Shown here one piece after another: positions 1 through 7,905 of a stretch of DNA of 13,903 bases. This DNA comes from an uncultured Bacillaceae bacterium (GTDB lineage Bacteria; Bacillota; Bacilli; Bacillales; Alkalibacillaceae). The position numbers were made by a program, and so were the translations under genes. How positions within the stretch are numbered: position 1 is the stretch's first letter; each line of letters begins with the position of its first letter. The stretch covers positions 1 through 13,903 of the forward strand of contig CALKAL010000174.1 of NCBI GenBank assembly GCA_937983065.1, given 5' to 3'. The notes under the pieces were generated by a model. That model did not search any database. It was not told where the DNA came from and saw only the letters and a program-made list of their open reading frames with translations.

Positions 1-126
1 GCATGCATTATTTTCCACGTGTAACGAGCAACTAACCTGAATTATTTAACAAAAGCCTCTTACTTTTAGGTTCATTCATCTTGTTCTATAATAAATATGT
101 AAATTTTTTAAAAAAATAATGATTAT

Positions 127-140
127 AGAATATTTGTTCG
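127..140 (+). promoter_or_regulatory. Candidate LexA (DinR) operator upstream of uvrB
   Basis: The sequence AGAATATTTGTTCG matches 8 of the 10 fixed positions of the Bacillus SOS box CGAAC-N4-GTTCG. The right half is perfect; the left half differs at its first and last base. It sits just upstream of an extended -10 element and would cover the -35 region, a suitable place for repression. uvrBA belongs to the LexA regulon in B. subtilis, which supports the call. The degenerate left half suggests weak binding. Confidence 0.55.
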
Positions 141-148
141 TGTTTTTA

Positions 149-157
149 TGTTAAAAT
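149..157 (+). promoter_or_regulatory. Candidate extended -10 of the uvrB promoter
   Basis: TGTTAAAAT reads as an extended -10 (TGn followed by TAAAAT, 5 of 6 to TATAAT). No good -35 hexamer lies 17-18 bp upstream, which is acceptable for an extended -10 promoter. Transcription would start about 25-30 bp before the uvrB start codon. A second possible -10, TATAAT at 87-92, lies further upstream, also without a good -35. Confidence 0.4.
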
Positions 158-191
158 AAAATGTAAGATCATCAAAATTGGAGATGGTGTT

Positions 192-2168
192 GTGGAACAT
201 AAGTTTGAACTTGTATCTCATTTTAGTCCTCAAGGGGATCAGCCGAAAGCGATTAATGAGCTTGTTGAGCGGATTAATCGTAATGAAAAGCATTTAACAT
301 TATTAGGGGCGACGGGAACTGGAAAGACGTTTACCGTGTCGAATGTTATTACAGAGATTAATCGGCCGACGTTAGTGATTGCTCATAATAAAACGTTAGC
401 TGGCCAACTATATAGTGAGTTTAAAGAATTTTTCCCGAACAATGCGGTTGAATATTTCGTTAGTTATTACGATTATTATCAGCCTGAGGCGTACGTCCCG
501 CATACGGATACATACATTGAAAAGGACGCGAGCATTAACGATGAAATTGATAAATTAAGGCACTCGGCGACATCGGCATTGTTTGAACGAAATGATGTGT
601 TAATCGTTGCGAGTGTCTCTTGCATATACGGTTTAGGTTCGCCGGAAGAATACCGAGACCTCGTCTTATCTTTACGTGTTGGGATGGAGAAGGAACGAAA
701 TGAAGTGCTTAGAAATTTAGTCGACATTCAATATTCGAGAAATGATATCGATTTTCAGCGCGGTACTTTTCGTGTAAGAGGGGATTCGGTGGAAATTATT
801 CCGGCCTCAAAGGAAGAGCATTGTATTCGTGTTGAATTTTTTGGCGATGAAATTGATCGCATTCGTGAAGTTGATGCACTCACTGGCGAAATTATCGGGG
901 ACCGGGAGCATGTGGCGATTTTCCCAGCGTCTCACTTCGTCACTCGTGAGGATAAAATGCAAAAGGCGATAAAAAATATTGAGATTGAATTAGAGGAACA
1001 GTTAAAAATATTCCGTGATGAAGGAAAGCTTCTTGAAGCCCAGCGTCTTGAGCAAAGAACGCGTTATGATTTAGAAATGATGCGGGAGATGGGCTTTTGT
1101 TCTGGGATTGAAAACTATTCTAGACATTTAACGTTTCGGGAGCCAGGGTCGACGCCGTATACGTTATTAGACTTTTTTCCTGATGATTCATTAATCGTCA
1201 TCGATGAATCCCACGTTACATTACCGCAAATTAGAGGGATGTATAACGGGGACAGGGCTAGAAAAATGACGTTAGTAGATCACGGTTTTCGTCTGCCATC
1301 AGCATTAGATAACCGTCCGTTAAAATTTGAGGAATTTGAAAAACATATCAATAATATTTTATACATTTCAGCAACTCCAGGAGATTATGAACTTGAAAAG
1401 TCTCCTAAAGTCGTTGAGCAAATTATTCGTCCGACGGGATTACTTGATCCGATCATTGATGTGCGGCCGATTAAAGGTCAAATTGATGATTTAATCGGGG
1501 AAATTAATAAGCGCATTGAGAAAAATGAACGGGTGCTAGTCACGACGTTAACGATTAAAATGTCTGAGGATTTAACGGCTTATTTACAAGAGATGGGTAT
1601 TAAAGTTGCTTACCTCCATTCAGAAATTAAAACGTTAGAGCGGATTGAAATTATTCGTGATTTACGATTAGGGGTTTACGATGTGCTCGTTGGGATTAAC
1701 CTTTTAAGAGAAGGGCTTGATTTACCTGAAGTTTCTCTCGTCGCTATTTTAGATGCGGATAAAGAAGGCTTCTTAAGATCTGAACGTTCCCTCATCCAAA
1801 CAGTTGGACGGGCAGCGCGAAATTCAAACGGTTCAGTCATTATGTATGCGGATAAAATTACAAAATCAATGCAAGTGGCGATAGAAGAGACGAAACGGAG
1901 AAGGGAAATTCAAGAAGAATATAACGAAAAACATGGCATTACGCCGACGACGATTCAAAAAGAAATTCGCGACGTCATTCGGGCAACTTATGAATCTGAA
2001 GATGAAGAAAAATCACTTGCCGAAAAATATGACTCGTTATCTAAAGATGAGCGAGCAGAGTTGATTGAGCAGCTAGAAGCGGAAATGAAGCAAGCAGCTA
2101 AAGAGCTAGATTTTGAAAAGGCGATGGAGCTACGTGATTTATTATTTGAGTTAAAAGTGGAAGGGTGA
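192..2168 (+). CDS. uvrB: UvrABC excinuclease subunit B
   Basis: UvrB receives damaged DNA from UvrA, opens the helix with a beta-hairpin, and forms the pre-incision complex for UvrC in cytoplasmic nucleotide excision repair. The 658-aa product is full length for the family. Visible features are Walker A GATGTGKT at residues 39-46, the tyrosine-rich beta-hairpin around residues 91-101 (YYDYYQPEAY), the helicase motif II DESH at 338-341, the late helicase motif QTVGRAARN, and a C-terminal UVR coiled-coil domain at about 622-656 that contacts UvrC. The GTG start has GGAGATGG at 180-187, four bases upstream. The stop codon abuts uvrA, so the two are surely co-transcribed. A LexA-like box upstream points to SOS control. 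Nothing is missing or broken. Confidence 0.98.
   Translation: MEHKFELVSHFSPQGDQPKAINELVERINRNEKHLTLLGATGTGKTFTVSNVITEINRPTLVIAHNKTLAGQLYSEFKEFFPNNAVEYFVSYYDYYQPEAYVPHTDTYIEKDASINDEIDKLRHSATSALFERNDVLIVASVSCIYGLGSPEEYRDLVLSLRVGMEKERNEVLRNLVDIQYSRNDIDFQRGTFRVRGDSVEIIPASKEEHCIRVEFFGDEIDRIREVDALTGEIIGDREHVAIFPASHFVTREDKMQKAIKNIEIELEEQLKIFRDEGKLLEAQRLEQRTRYDLEMMREMGFCSGIENYSRHLTFREPGSTPYTLLDFFPDDSLIVIDESHVTLPQIRGMYNGDRARKMTLVDHGFRLPSALDNRPLKFEEFEKHINNILYISATPGDYELEKSPKVVEQIIRPTGLLDPIIDVRPIKGQIDDLIGEINKRIEKNERVLVTTLTIKMSEDLTAYLQEMGIKVAYLHSEIKTLERIEIIRDLRLGVYDVLVGINLLREGLDLPEVSLVAILDADKEGFLRSERSLIQTVGRAARNSNGSVIMYADKITKSMQVAIEETKRRREIQEEYNEKHGITPTTIQKEIRDVIRATYESEDEEKSLAEKYDSLSKDERAELIEQLEAEMKQAAKELDFEKAMELRDLLFELKVEG
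2161..2168 (+). promoter_or_regulatory. Ribosome-binding site that decides the uvrA start
   Basis: AAGGGTGA, overlapping the end of uvrB, lies five bases before ATG 2174. An upstream in-frame GTG at 2165 lies inside this site. ATG 2174 also gives nine residues before the conserved GAR-x-x-NL motif, the same as my recollection of B. subtilis UvrA. Confidence 0.6.
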
Positions 2169-2173
2169 ACAGC

Positions 2174-5041
2174 ATGACGAATAAGGTCATTAATATTCAA
2201 GGGGCAAGGGAAAATAATTTAAAAGATATCGATGTGACGATACCGAAAAATAAATTAGTCGTCATGACGGGATTATCAGGTTCGGGAAAATCGTCCCTCG
2301 CCTTTGATACGATTTATTCTGAAGGGCAAAGACGTTATGTCGAATCCCTTTCAGCTTATGCAAGGCAGTTTTTAGGGCAGATGGATAAGCCTGATGTTGA
2401 TGTCATCGAAGGGCTATCTCCAGCGATTGCGATTGATCAAAAAACGACGAGTAGGAATCCGCGTTCAACGGTCGGAACAGTGACTGAAATTTACGATTAT
2501 TTGCGCCTTCTTTACGCACGAGTTGGGCGTCCATTTTGTCCGATTCACGGGGAGGAAATATCTGCCCAAACGGTTGAACAAATGGTCGATCAAGTTTTAG
2601 AGCTTGAAGAACGGACACGGATTCAAATTTTAGCCCCCGTTGTTAAAGAGAGAAAAGGTCAGCACGCTAAAGTGTTAAATGATCTTAAAAAAGAAGGTTA
2701 CGTCCGCCTTCGTGTTGACGGGGAAATGCGGGAAATTAGTGAAGAGATTGAGCTTGATAAAAATAAAAAACATACGATTGAAGTTGTCGTCGACCGGATT
2801 ATCGTTAAAGAAGGCATTGCCACCCGTTTATCTGACTCGATTGAAACGGCTTTGAAACTTGGCGATGGTCTCGTATTAATCAACGTTATTGATGGCGAGG
2901 ATATGCTCTTTAATGAACATTACGCTTGCCCGAAATGTGGTTTTACAATTGGTGAGTTAGAACCGAGATTATTTTCCTTTAATAATCCGTACGGTGCTTG
3001 TAAAACATGTGACGGAATTGGGACGCGACTTGAAGTTGATTTAGATTTAGTCATTCCCGATTGGAGCTTGTCATTAAATGAAGGTGCGATTGTTCCGTGG
3101 CGGCCAATCTCATCGCAATATTACCCGCAACTATTAAAAAGTGTTTGTGACCATTACGATATCGATATGGATATGCCCGTTAAAGATATACCGAAAGAAA
3201 AATTCAATAAAGTTTTATTCGGCAGCGACGATGAACAAATTCATTTTTATTATAAAAATGATCGTGGAATCGTTAGGGAAAATGATATTTATTTTGAAGG
3301 CGTCATTTCAAACATTGCTAGACGTTATAACGAAACGGTTTCAAGCTTTACTCGTGAACAGATGGAAAAATATATGACGCAATTAAATTGTCCGACATGT
3401 GAAGGCTATCGACTCGGTGGTGAGGCGATGGCGGTTAAAATTGACGAAAAGCATATCGGGCAAGTGACTGAATTATCTGTGATAAAAATTTTAAAATGGA
3501 TTGACGGCTTAAATTTATCGGAAAAAGAACGGCAAATTGCGACGATGATTTTAAGAGAAATTAATAATCGGCTTACCTTTTTAGAAAATGTTGGCCTCGA
3601 TTATTTAACTTTAGCACGATCTGCTGGAACATTGTCTGGTGGTGAAGCGCAACGCATTCGTTTAGCGACCCAAATCGGTTCCGCGTTAACCGGCGTCCTT
3701 TACGTATTAGATGAGCCTTCGATCGGTCTTCATCAGCGGGATAATGATCGTCTCATTAGCTCCCTTAAAAAAATGCGCGATTTAGACAATACATTAATTG
3801 TCGTTGAGCATGATGAAGATACGATGTTAGCGGCAGATTGGCTCGTTGATATCGGCCCAGGTGCGGGAGACCACGGTGGTGAAATTGTCGCTAATGGTAC
3901 GCCTGAAGAAGTGATGGCGAATGAAGCTTCTTTAACAGGTCAATATTTAAGTGGGAAAAAATTTATTCCGCTACCGTCAAAACGGCGGCCAGTTGATAAA
4001 AAACGGATGTTAACGGTTAAAAAAGCTGAAGCACACAATTTAAAAAAGATTGATGTATCAATCCCCCTCGGAATTATGACGGTCGTAACAGGAGTATCTG
4101 GTTCAGGAAAAAGTACGTTAGTGAACGATATTTTGTATAAATCGTTAGCACAAAAATTGCATCGCGCTAAAACGAAATCAGGAAAACATGAAAAAATAGA
4201 AGGGATTAAACAGCTCGAAAAGGTTATTGATATTGATCAGTCACCGATTGGCCGTACTCCGAGATCGAATCCAGCTACTTATACAGGTGTGTTTGACGAC
4301 ATTCGTGATGTGTTTGCACAGACGAGTGAGTCAAAAATTCGTGGCTACAATAAAGGACGTTTTAGCTTTAACGTGAAAGGTGGTCGCTGTGAAGCATGTC
4401 GTGGGGACGGAATTATAAAAATTGAGATGCACTTTTTACCTGATGTGTACGTTCCTTGTGAAGTATGTCACGGCTCTCGTTACAACCGAGAAACGTTAGA
4501 AGTGAAATATAAAGGGAAAAACATTGCTGATATTTTAGATATGCGTATTGAAGAAGCCCTTGAATTTTTTGAAAACATCCCTAAAATTAAACGTAAGATT
4601 GAAACGATCTATGATGTTGGTTTAGGTTATATTAAACTCGGTCAGCCTGCAACGACGTTATCTGGTGGGGAAGCGCAACGAGTGAAGCTAGCTAGTGAGC
4701 TTCATCGCCGTTCGAATGGCCGGACGCTCTATATTTTAGACGAGCCAACAACGGGTTTACACACGGCTGATATTGCTAAACTACTTGAAGTCATTCAACG
4801 TTTAGTAGAAAATGGCGATACCGTTTTAATTATCGAACATAATTTAGATGTGATCAAAACGGCGGATTATTTAATTGACTTAGGGCCAGAAGGTGGAGAA
4901 GGTGGCGGTCAAATTGTTGTAACTGGAACCCCAGAAGAAGTAGCAGCGCATGATAAGTCGTATACAGGAGCGTATTTAAAACCAATTTTAGAACGAGATC
5001 GAAAAAGAATGGAAAAAACATTAGCTGAAATTTCTGGCTAG
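2174..5041 (+). CDS. uvrA: UvrABC excinuclease subunit A, ABC-type ATPase
   Basis: UvrA is the damage sensor of nucleotide excision repair. It dimerises, scans DNA using two ABC ATPase modules, and loads UvrB. The 955-aa protein is full length. In order it shows Walker A GLSGSGKS at residues 33-40, a zinc site with Cys252/255/276/279, the ABC signature LSGGEAQR at 487, a DEPSIGLH Walker B region, a second Walker A GVSGSGKS at 640-647, a second zinc site with Cys739/742/762/765, a second signature LSGGEAQR at 829, and DEPTTGLH. All catalytic and metal-binding motifs are intact. ATG 2174 is preferred over the in-frame GTG at 2165. The gene follows uvrB with five bases between stop and start. 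No terminator is visible after it, so transcription may continue into yojF. Confidence 0.98.
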   Translation: MTNKVINIQGARENNLKDIDVTIPKNKLVVMTGLSGSGKSSLAFDTIYSEGQRRYVESLSAYARQFLGQMDKPDVDVIEGLSPAIAIDQKTTSRNPRSTVGTVTEIYDYLRLLYARVGRPFCPIHGEEISAQTVEQMVDQVLELEERTRIQILAPVVKERKGQHAKVLNDLKKEGYVRLRVDGEMREISEEIELDKNKKHTIEVVVDRIIVKEGIATRLSDSIETALKLGDGLVLINVIDGEDMLFNEHYACPKCGFTIGELEPRLFSFNNPYGACKTCDGIGTRLEVDLDLVIPDWSLSLNEGAIVPWRPISSQYYPQLLKSVCDHYDIDMDMPVKDIPKEKFNKVLFGSDDEQIHFYYKNDRGIVRENDIYFEGVISNIARRYNETVSSFTREQMEKYMTQLNCPTCEGYRLGGEAMAVKIDEKHIGQVTELSVIKILKWIDGLNLSEKERQIATMILREINNRLTFLENVGLDYLTLARSAGTLSGGEAQRIRLATQIGSALTGVLYVLDEPSIGLHQRDNDRLISSLKKMRDLDNTLIVVEHDEDTMLAADWLVDIGPGAGDHGGEIVANGTPEEVMANEASLTGQYLSGKKFIPLPSKRRPVDKKRMLTVKKAEAHNLKKIDVSIPLGIMTVVTGVSGSGKSTLVNDILYKSLAQKLHRAKTKSGKHEKIEGIKQLEKVIDIDQSPIGRTPRSNPATYTGVFDDIRDVFAQTSESKIRGYNKGRFSFNVKGGRCEACRGDGIIKIEMHFLPDVYVPCEVCHGSRYNRETLEVKYKGKNIADILDMRIEEALEFFENIPKIKRKIETIYDVGLGYIKLGQPATTLSGGEAQRVKLASELHRRSNGRTLYILDEPTTGLHTADIAKLLEVIQRLVENGDTVLIIEHNLDVIKTADYLIDLGPEGGEGGGQIVVTGTPEEVAAHDKSYTGAYLKPILERDRKRMEKTLAEISG

Positions 5042-5075
5042 TATTTTAAACGGTAGAAAAATGGGGTGATACGGA

Positions 5076-5429
5076 GTGAAAGCAATACAATTAGAGGAAG
5101 TGCAGTCGTATATTGATAAATTGGCTAATGAAGAAGTATACATTCATCTAGAAACGACAAACGGCGCCTATGCGAAAGCCTTTGATCCGAATGCTTATAA
5201 CGTTGGAGCTTATATTCGAAACGCAAAATTAACATATACGCGTGGGAAAATTGTAAAAGGTGAGGATGCGTATCGAGTCGGTTTAAAGCATGAGATTGGC
5301 TGGATTTATGCAGAAGGCTTGACCGACTATGAAATAACGGACCAAGATCAATTATTACTGGCTGGCCACGATCGGGAAGGACGACTCATGGCCGCGTTAC
5401 AAATTAGTCGCATTCCTTTTTCGAATTAA
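5076..5429 (+). CDS. yojF: YojF family protein (DUF1806), bacillithiol-associated
   Basis: This 117-aa soluble protein matches the YojF/DUF1806 family in length and in sequence as I recognise it (for example the GAYAKAFDPNAYNVGAYIRN stretch). No signal peptide, membrane segment or catalytic motif is visible. The biochemical role is not established. The family is regularly encoded next to bshB2, and that holds here, so a role supporting bacillithiol synthesis or the deacetylase is inferred from context. The GTG start at 5076 has GGGGTGAT at 5063-5070 with five bases of spacing. It begins 34 bp after uvrA with no intervening terminator, so it may be read from the uvr promoter. The following gene begins 69 bp downstream. 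Confidence 0.85.
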   Translation: MKAIQLEEVQSYIDKLANEEVYIHLETTNGAYAKAFDPNAYNVGAYIRNAKLTYTRGKIVKGEDAYRVGLKHEIGWIYAEGLTDYEITDQDQLLLAGHDREGRLMAALQISRIPFSN

Positions 5430-5435
5430 AAGTCT

Positions 5436-5459
5436 CATATTATGGTACGCCATCTTATG
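5436..5459. repeat. Small imperfect inverted repeat between yojF and bshB2
   Basis: CATATTATGG and CCATCTTATG form 10-bp arms with 8 matches around a TACG tetraloop. No T-run follows, so it is not an intrinsic terminator. It could be an RNA stability element or chance. Confidence 0.3.
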
Positions 5460-5485
5460 AAAAAAGAGGAAATTGCAATTATAGA

Positions 5486-5493
5486 TGGAGGTG
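5486..5493 (+). promoter_or_regulatory. Ribosome-binding site that decides the bshB2 start
   Basis: TGGAGGTG is a strong Shine-Dalgarno five bases before ATG 5499. The longer in-frame ATG at 5442 has no Shine-Dalgarno and would add 19 residues before the conserved N-terminal strand, so it is not used. Confidence 0.8.
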
Positions 5494-5498
5494 TTACG

Positions 5499-6188
5499 AT
5501 GGATTTTTCAAAACATAAACACGTCGTCGTCATTTATCCCCATCCGGACGATGAATCTTTTGGGACAGCGGGAACGATTACAAAATTTCGTCAAGCAGGC
5601 GTTCCAGTCACCTATTTATGCGGAACTTTAGGCGAAATGGGTCGAAACATGGGACAGCCGACGTTCGCGAATCGAGAATCTTTACCAGAAATACGGAAAG
5701 AAGAATTACAAAATGCTTGTGAAGTTTTAGATATGGATTTAGTCATGCTCGGTTTACGAGATAAAACGATTGAATTTGAATCTAGAGATGAAATTGCCGA
5801 ACGGTTAAAAAAATATATCGAACAGCTTGAGGCGACGTTAGTTATTACGTTTTATCCCCCTTATGCGGTTCATCCTGATCATGACGCTTTAGGTGCCGCG
5901 GCTTTTGAAGCGGTTAAACGAATTGATAAAAATAAACGTCCAGAATTATGGGCTAATGCGTTTATCGCAAATCGAGAAGATTACATCGGTCATCCAGATA
6001 TCGTTATTGATACGATTGATGTATTTGATACGAAAGTGAAAGCGTTAGAGCAACACCGCTCCCAAGTCGAAGGGATGTTAAGCCAATTAACGGATGGAGA
6101 AAAGCCACTTAATAAAAATGAACGGATTTTAAGCCGTTTTCAATATGAAACGTACTACACGGTCGATGTTGACTCTGTTCCGTTTTAA
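5499..6188 (+). CDS. bshB2: Bacillithiol biosynthesis deacetylase BshB2
   Basis: BshB2 (YojG type) belongs to the zinc-dependent PIG-L/LmbE deacetylase family. It removes acetyl from GlcNAc-malate, the second step of bacillithiol synthesis, and family members can also cleave bacillithiol S-conjugates. The 229-aa protein carries the hallmark HPDDE at residues 15-19 (His15 and Asp18 as zinc ligands, Asp17 as catalytic base) and the distal HPDH motif at 125-128, whose His128 would be the third zinc ligand. The segment LGEMGRNMG near residue 44 is typical of the BshB2 branch rather than BshB1. It is cytosolic, with no signal peptide. It follows yojF and is probably co-transcribed with it. The second deacetylase (BshB1) and the other bsh genes are not in this window. 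Confidence 0.9.
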   Translation: MDFSKHKHVVVIYPHPDDESFGTAGTITKFRQAGVPVTYLCGTLGEMGRNMGQPTFANRESLPEIRKEELQNACEVLDMDLVMLGLRDKTIEFESRDEIAERLKKYIEQLEATLVITFYPPYAVHPDHDALGAAAFEAVKRIDKNKRPELWANAFIANREDYIGHPDIVIDTIDVFDTKVKALEQHRSQVEGMLSQLTDGEKPLNKNERILSRFQYETYYTVDVDSVPF

Positions 6189-6239
6189 TTTAGTTTTTGA
6201 GGTTACTAGTTGTTAGTTTACTATCTGTTATCTCCGTCT

Positions 6240-6274
6240 CTAGTCTGAAAATATGATCGTTATTTTCAGACTAG
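6240..6274. repeat. Perfect 14-bp inverted repeat downstream of bshB2
   Basis: CTAGTCTGAAAATA at 6240-6253 and its exact reverse complement at 6261-6274 flank a 7-base loop. As RNA it would be a stable hairpin, but no T-run follows on the + strand. It is either a weak or factor-dependent terminator of bshB2 or a protein-binding site in front of yvlB. Confidence 0.7.
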
Positions 6275-6289
6275 TGTATGATGGCAAAT

Positions 6290-6320
6290 CTTTTATTTAT
6301 ACGTAAACTATAAATAAGAG
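6290..6320. repeat. Second inverted repeat, immediately upstream of yvlB
   Basis: CTTTTATTTATA (6290-6301) and TATAAATAAGAG (6309-6320) pair over 12 positions with one G-T wobble around the loop CGTAAAC. It ends 6 bases before the yvlB Shine-Dalgarno region. It is AT-rich and not followed by a T-run. An operator or a leader-RNA hairpin affecting yvlB translation is possible; no known consensus is recognised. Confidence 0.55.
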
Positions 6321-6341
6321 ATTGATAAGGGGGAATAAGTC

Positions 6342-7433
6342 GTGGATGAAAGAAAAAGAAAAATTTTAGAGATGCTTGAAGAAGGACATATAACGGCTGA
6401 AGAGGCGGAGAGTTTACTAGAAGCGTTAGAAGATCAAAAGGGTGATCATCGTCAAAGCGAAAAACGTCATAGTCATACTACGGAGAAGGAACAAACAGAG
6501 CGATCAGGCCCTTCTTTTCAAGAATCGGTGAAAAGCTTTACAGAAGGCTTATTTAATATTATTGATGATACAATTCAGAAAGTGAAAGATGTCCCGTTCG
6601 AATTTAATTCACCACATGTTGCAGTGAAACGTGACTTTTATTTTTCAAGTGATGATTTAAGATTTTTAAGTGTTGATTTAAACAACGGTAGTATTAAGTT
6701 AATGCCTTCTGAGGATTCAACGGTCCATGTCGAGTTGAATGGAAAAGTTTATCGGGAAAAAGATGAATTTACAGCCGAAAGTTTATTCGATAAATATGTA
6801 ACCGCCGAAAAAAATAACGGAACTTTACAAATTGAACAAGATCGGAAACATATCTCAGTCGGGGTTGTCATATATTTACCTCGAAAAGAATATGAACAAG
6901 CATATTTGAAATCTACTAATGGAAGTATTACGATTCATGATTGCGAAATTAAAATTGCCCGAATTTCATCAATGAACGGTAGCGTTAAATTAAATAAATA
7001 TAGTGGGGATGCCCTATACGCTGTCACGAAGCACGGTTCTGTCAGACTAGATGAAATAGAAGTTTCTAAAGTAAAAGCAGAAACAACGACAGGCTCATTA
7101 TATGTTGATGGAGTTATGGAACATATTAACGGAGATGTTGTGACAGGAAGTGTGAGAGTGTTCATTCGAAATGAAGATGCGGTCCGCGCTGATTTAAAAG
7201 CGACAACTGGATCAATTCAAGTTTACGTACCCCGTGAAATTAGCATTAACGGGAGTGCGCAATCTAGTATCGGTAGTGTCGATATTAATTTACCGAACGT
7301 GCTACAAAATCATATTGAAAATGAAACATTACGAAAGCATATGGAATTTTTCTCAGCAACTGAAGAAACAGACTACCTAGAAATTGATTTATCGACTAAG
7401 ACAGGAAGTATTCGAGTCTATAAACTGTCTTAA
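6342..7433 (+). CDS. yvlB: YvlB-like DUF4097 beta-repeat protein
   Basis: This 363-aa protein is a YvlB homologue. It starts with a charged helical segment (residues 1-30, DERKRKILEMLEEGHITAEEA) of the short N-terminal type found in this family, followed by a hydrophilic linker to about residue 60. Residues 100-363 form a DUF4097 domain built of repeated short strands. Ten motifs of the form x-G-(S/T)-hydrophobic-x-hydrophobic occur, with the G at 116, 160, 194, 213, 232, 251, 269, 290, 311 and 355; the central ones are 18-21 residues apart, as expected of a stacked beta-solenoid. There is no signal peptide or membrane helix. In B. subtilis, yvlABCD belongs to the sigma-W envelope-stress regulon, but I find no sigma-W promoter here. 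The GTG start follows AAGGGGG at 6327-6333. Molecular function is unknown. Confidence 0.85.
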   Translation: MDERKRKILEMLEEGHITAEEAESLLEALEDQKGDHRQSEKRHSHTTEKEQTERSGPSFQESVKSFTEGLFNIIDDTIQKVKDVPFEFNSPHVAVKRDFYFSSDDLRFLSVDLNNGSIKLMPSEDSTVHVELNGKVYREKDEFTAESLFDKYVTAEKNNGTLQIEQDRKHISVGVVIYLPRKEYEQAYLKSTNGSITIHDCEIKIARISSMNGSVKLNKYSGDALYAVTKHGSVRLDEIEVSKVKAETTTGSLYVDGVMEHINGDVVTGSVRVFIRNEDAVRADLKATTGSIQVYVPREISINGSAQSSIGSVDINLPNVLQNHIENETLRKHMEFFSATEETDYLEIDLSTKTGSIRVYKLS

Positions 7434-7449
7434 TGAAGGGACTTTTTGT

Positions 7450-7803
7450 ATGAGTAAATGGTTAATTTCAATTGTTGTTAATTCAATTGCTATTATCGTT
7501 GTGGCCGAACTATTCGATTCTTTTATTGTTGATAACTATGGTACTGCTTTACTAGCTAGCTTAATTTTAACAGTACTGAATATGATCGTTAAACCAATTT
7601 TAATCATTTTTACATTGCCGATTACAATATTTACGTTAGGACTTTTTCTATTCGTCATTAACGCAGCAACACTAATGTTAACTCAATGGATTATCGGTGA
7701 TTCATTTATAATTGAAGGATTTGGCATGGCGATATTAGCTGCAATTATTATTTCTATTTTAAATACGATTTTACAAAGTGTATTTCGTCGAGCGTTTAGT
7801 TAA
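7450..7803 (+). CDS. yvlD: YvlD-like small membrane protein (phage holin family 4)
   Basis: The 117-aa product is almost entirely hydrophobic, with four predicted membrane segments at about residues 2-20, 31-53, 55-79 and 90-111 and a basic end (RRAF). This fits the YvlD/phage holin family 4 group, which is chromosomal in Bacillus and not evidence of a prophage. ATG 7450 is chosen because GAAGGGAC at 7435-7442 lies seven bases upstream; a longer in-frame start at 7384 would overlap yvlB by 50 bp and has no ribosome-binding site. The gene begins 16 bp after yvlB and a terminator follows, so the two form an operon. The yvlC (PspC-like) gene that lies between them in B. subtilis is absent. A role in membrane integrity under stress is inferred from family context. 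Confidence 0.85.
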   Translation: MSKWLISIVVNSIAIIVVAELFDSFIVDNYGTALLASLILTVLNMIVKPILIIFTLPITIFTLGLFLFVINAATLMLTQWIIGDSFIIEGFGMAILAAIIISILNTILQSVFRRAFS

Positions 7804-7810
7804 AAGAAGT

Positions 7811-7847
7811 AAAGTGATTCCGATTTTATGTTGGGGTCACTTTTTTT
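7811..7847 (+). terminator. Intrinsic terminator after yvlD
   Basis: The arms AAAGTGATTCC (7811-7821) and GGGGTCACTTT (7833-7843) form an 11-bp stem with two G-U pairs, and a T-run continues to 7847. It closes the yvlB-yvlD unit and insulates hprK from it. Confidence 0.88.
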
Positions 7848-7905
7848 GTGGGAAATTTATATGTTAAATTGTCGATATTTAAAAGAAGAGAGGTCAACAT
7901 AATAG

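Noticed and set aside
1..35. Tail of an upstream gene
   Set aside because: Two frames stop at 22-24 and 33-35, and too little sequence remains to choose or recognise either.
3141..3377. 78-aa + strand frame inside uvrA
   Set aside because: Lies wholly within intact uvrA in another frame, with Phe/Ile/Lys-rich composition and no start signal.
6279..6305. Sigma-W promoter for yvlB using CGTA at 6302
   Set aside because: The expected TGAAAC at the proper distance is missing; the best match is TGATGG, 3 of 6.
7450..7803. Prophage holin
   Set aside because: The phage-holin-4 family name is historical; the gene pairs with yvlB and no phage genes are near.
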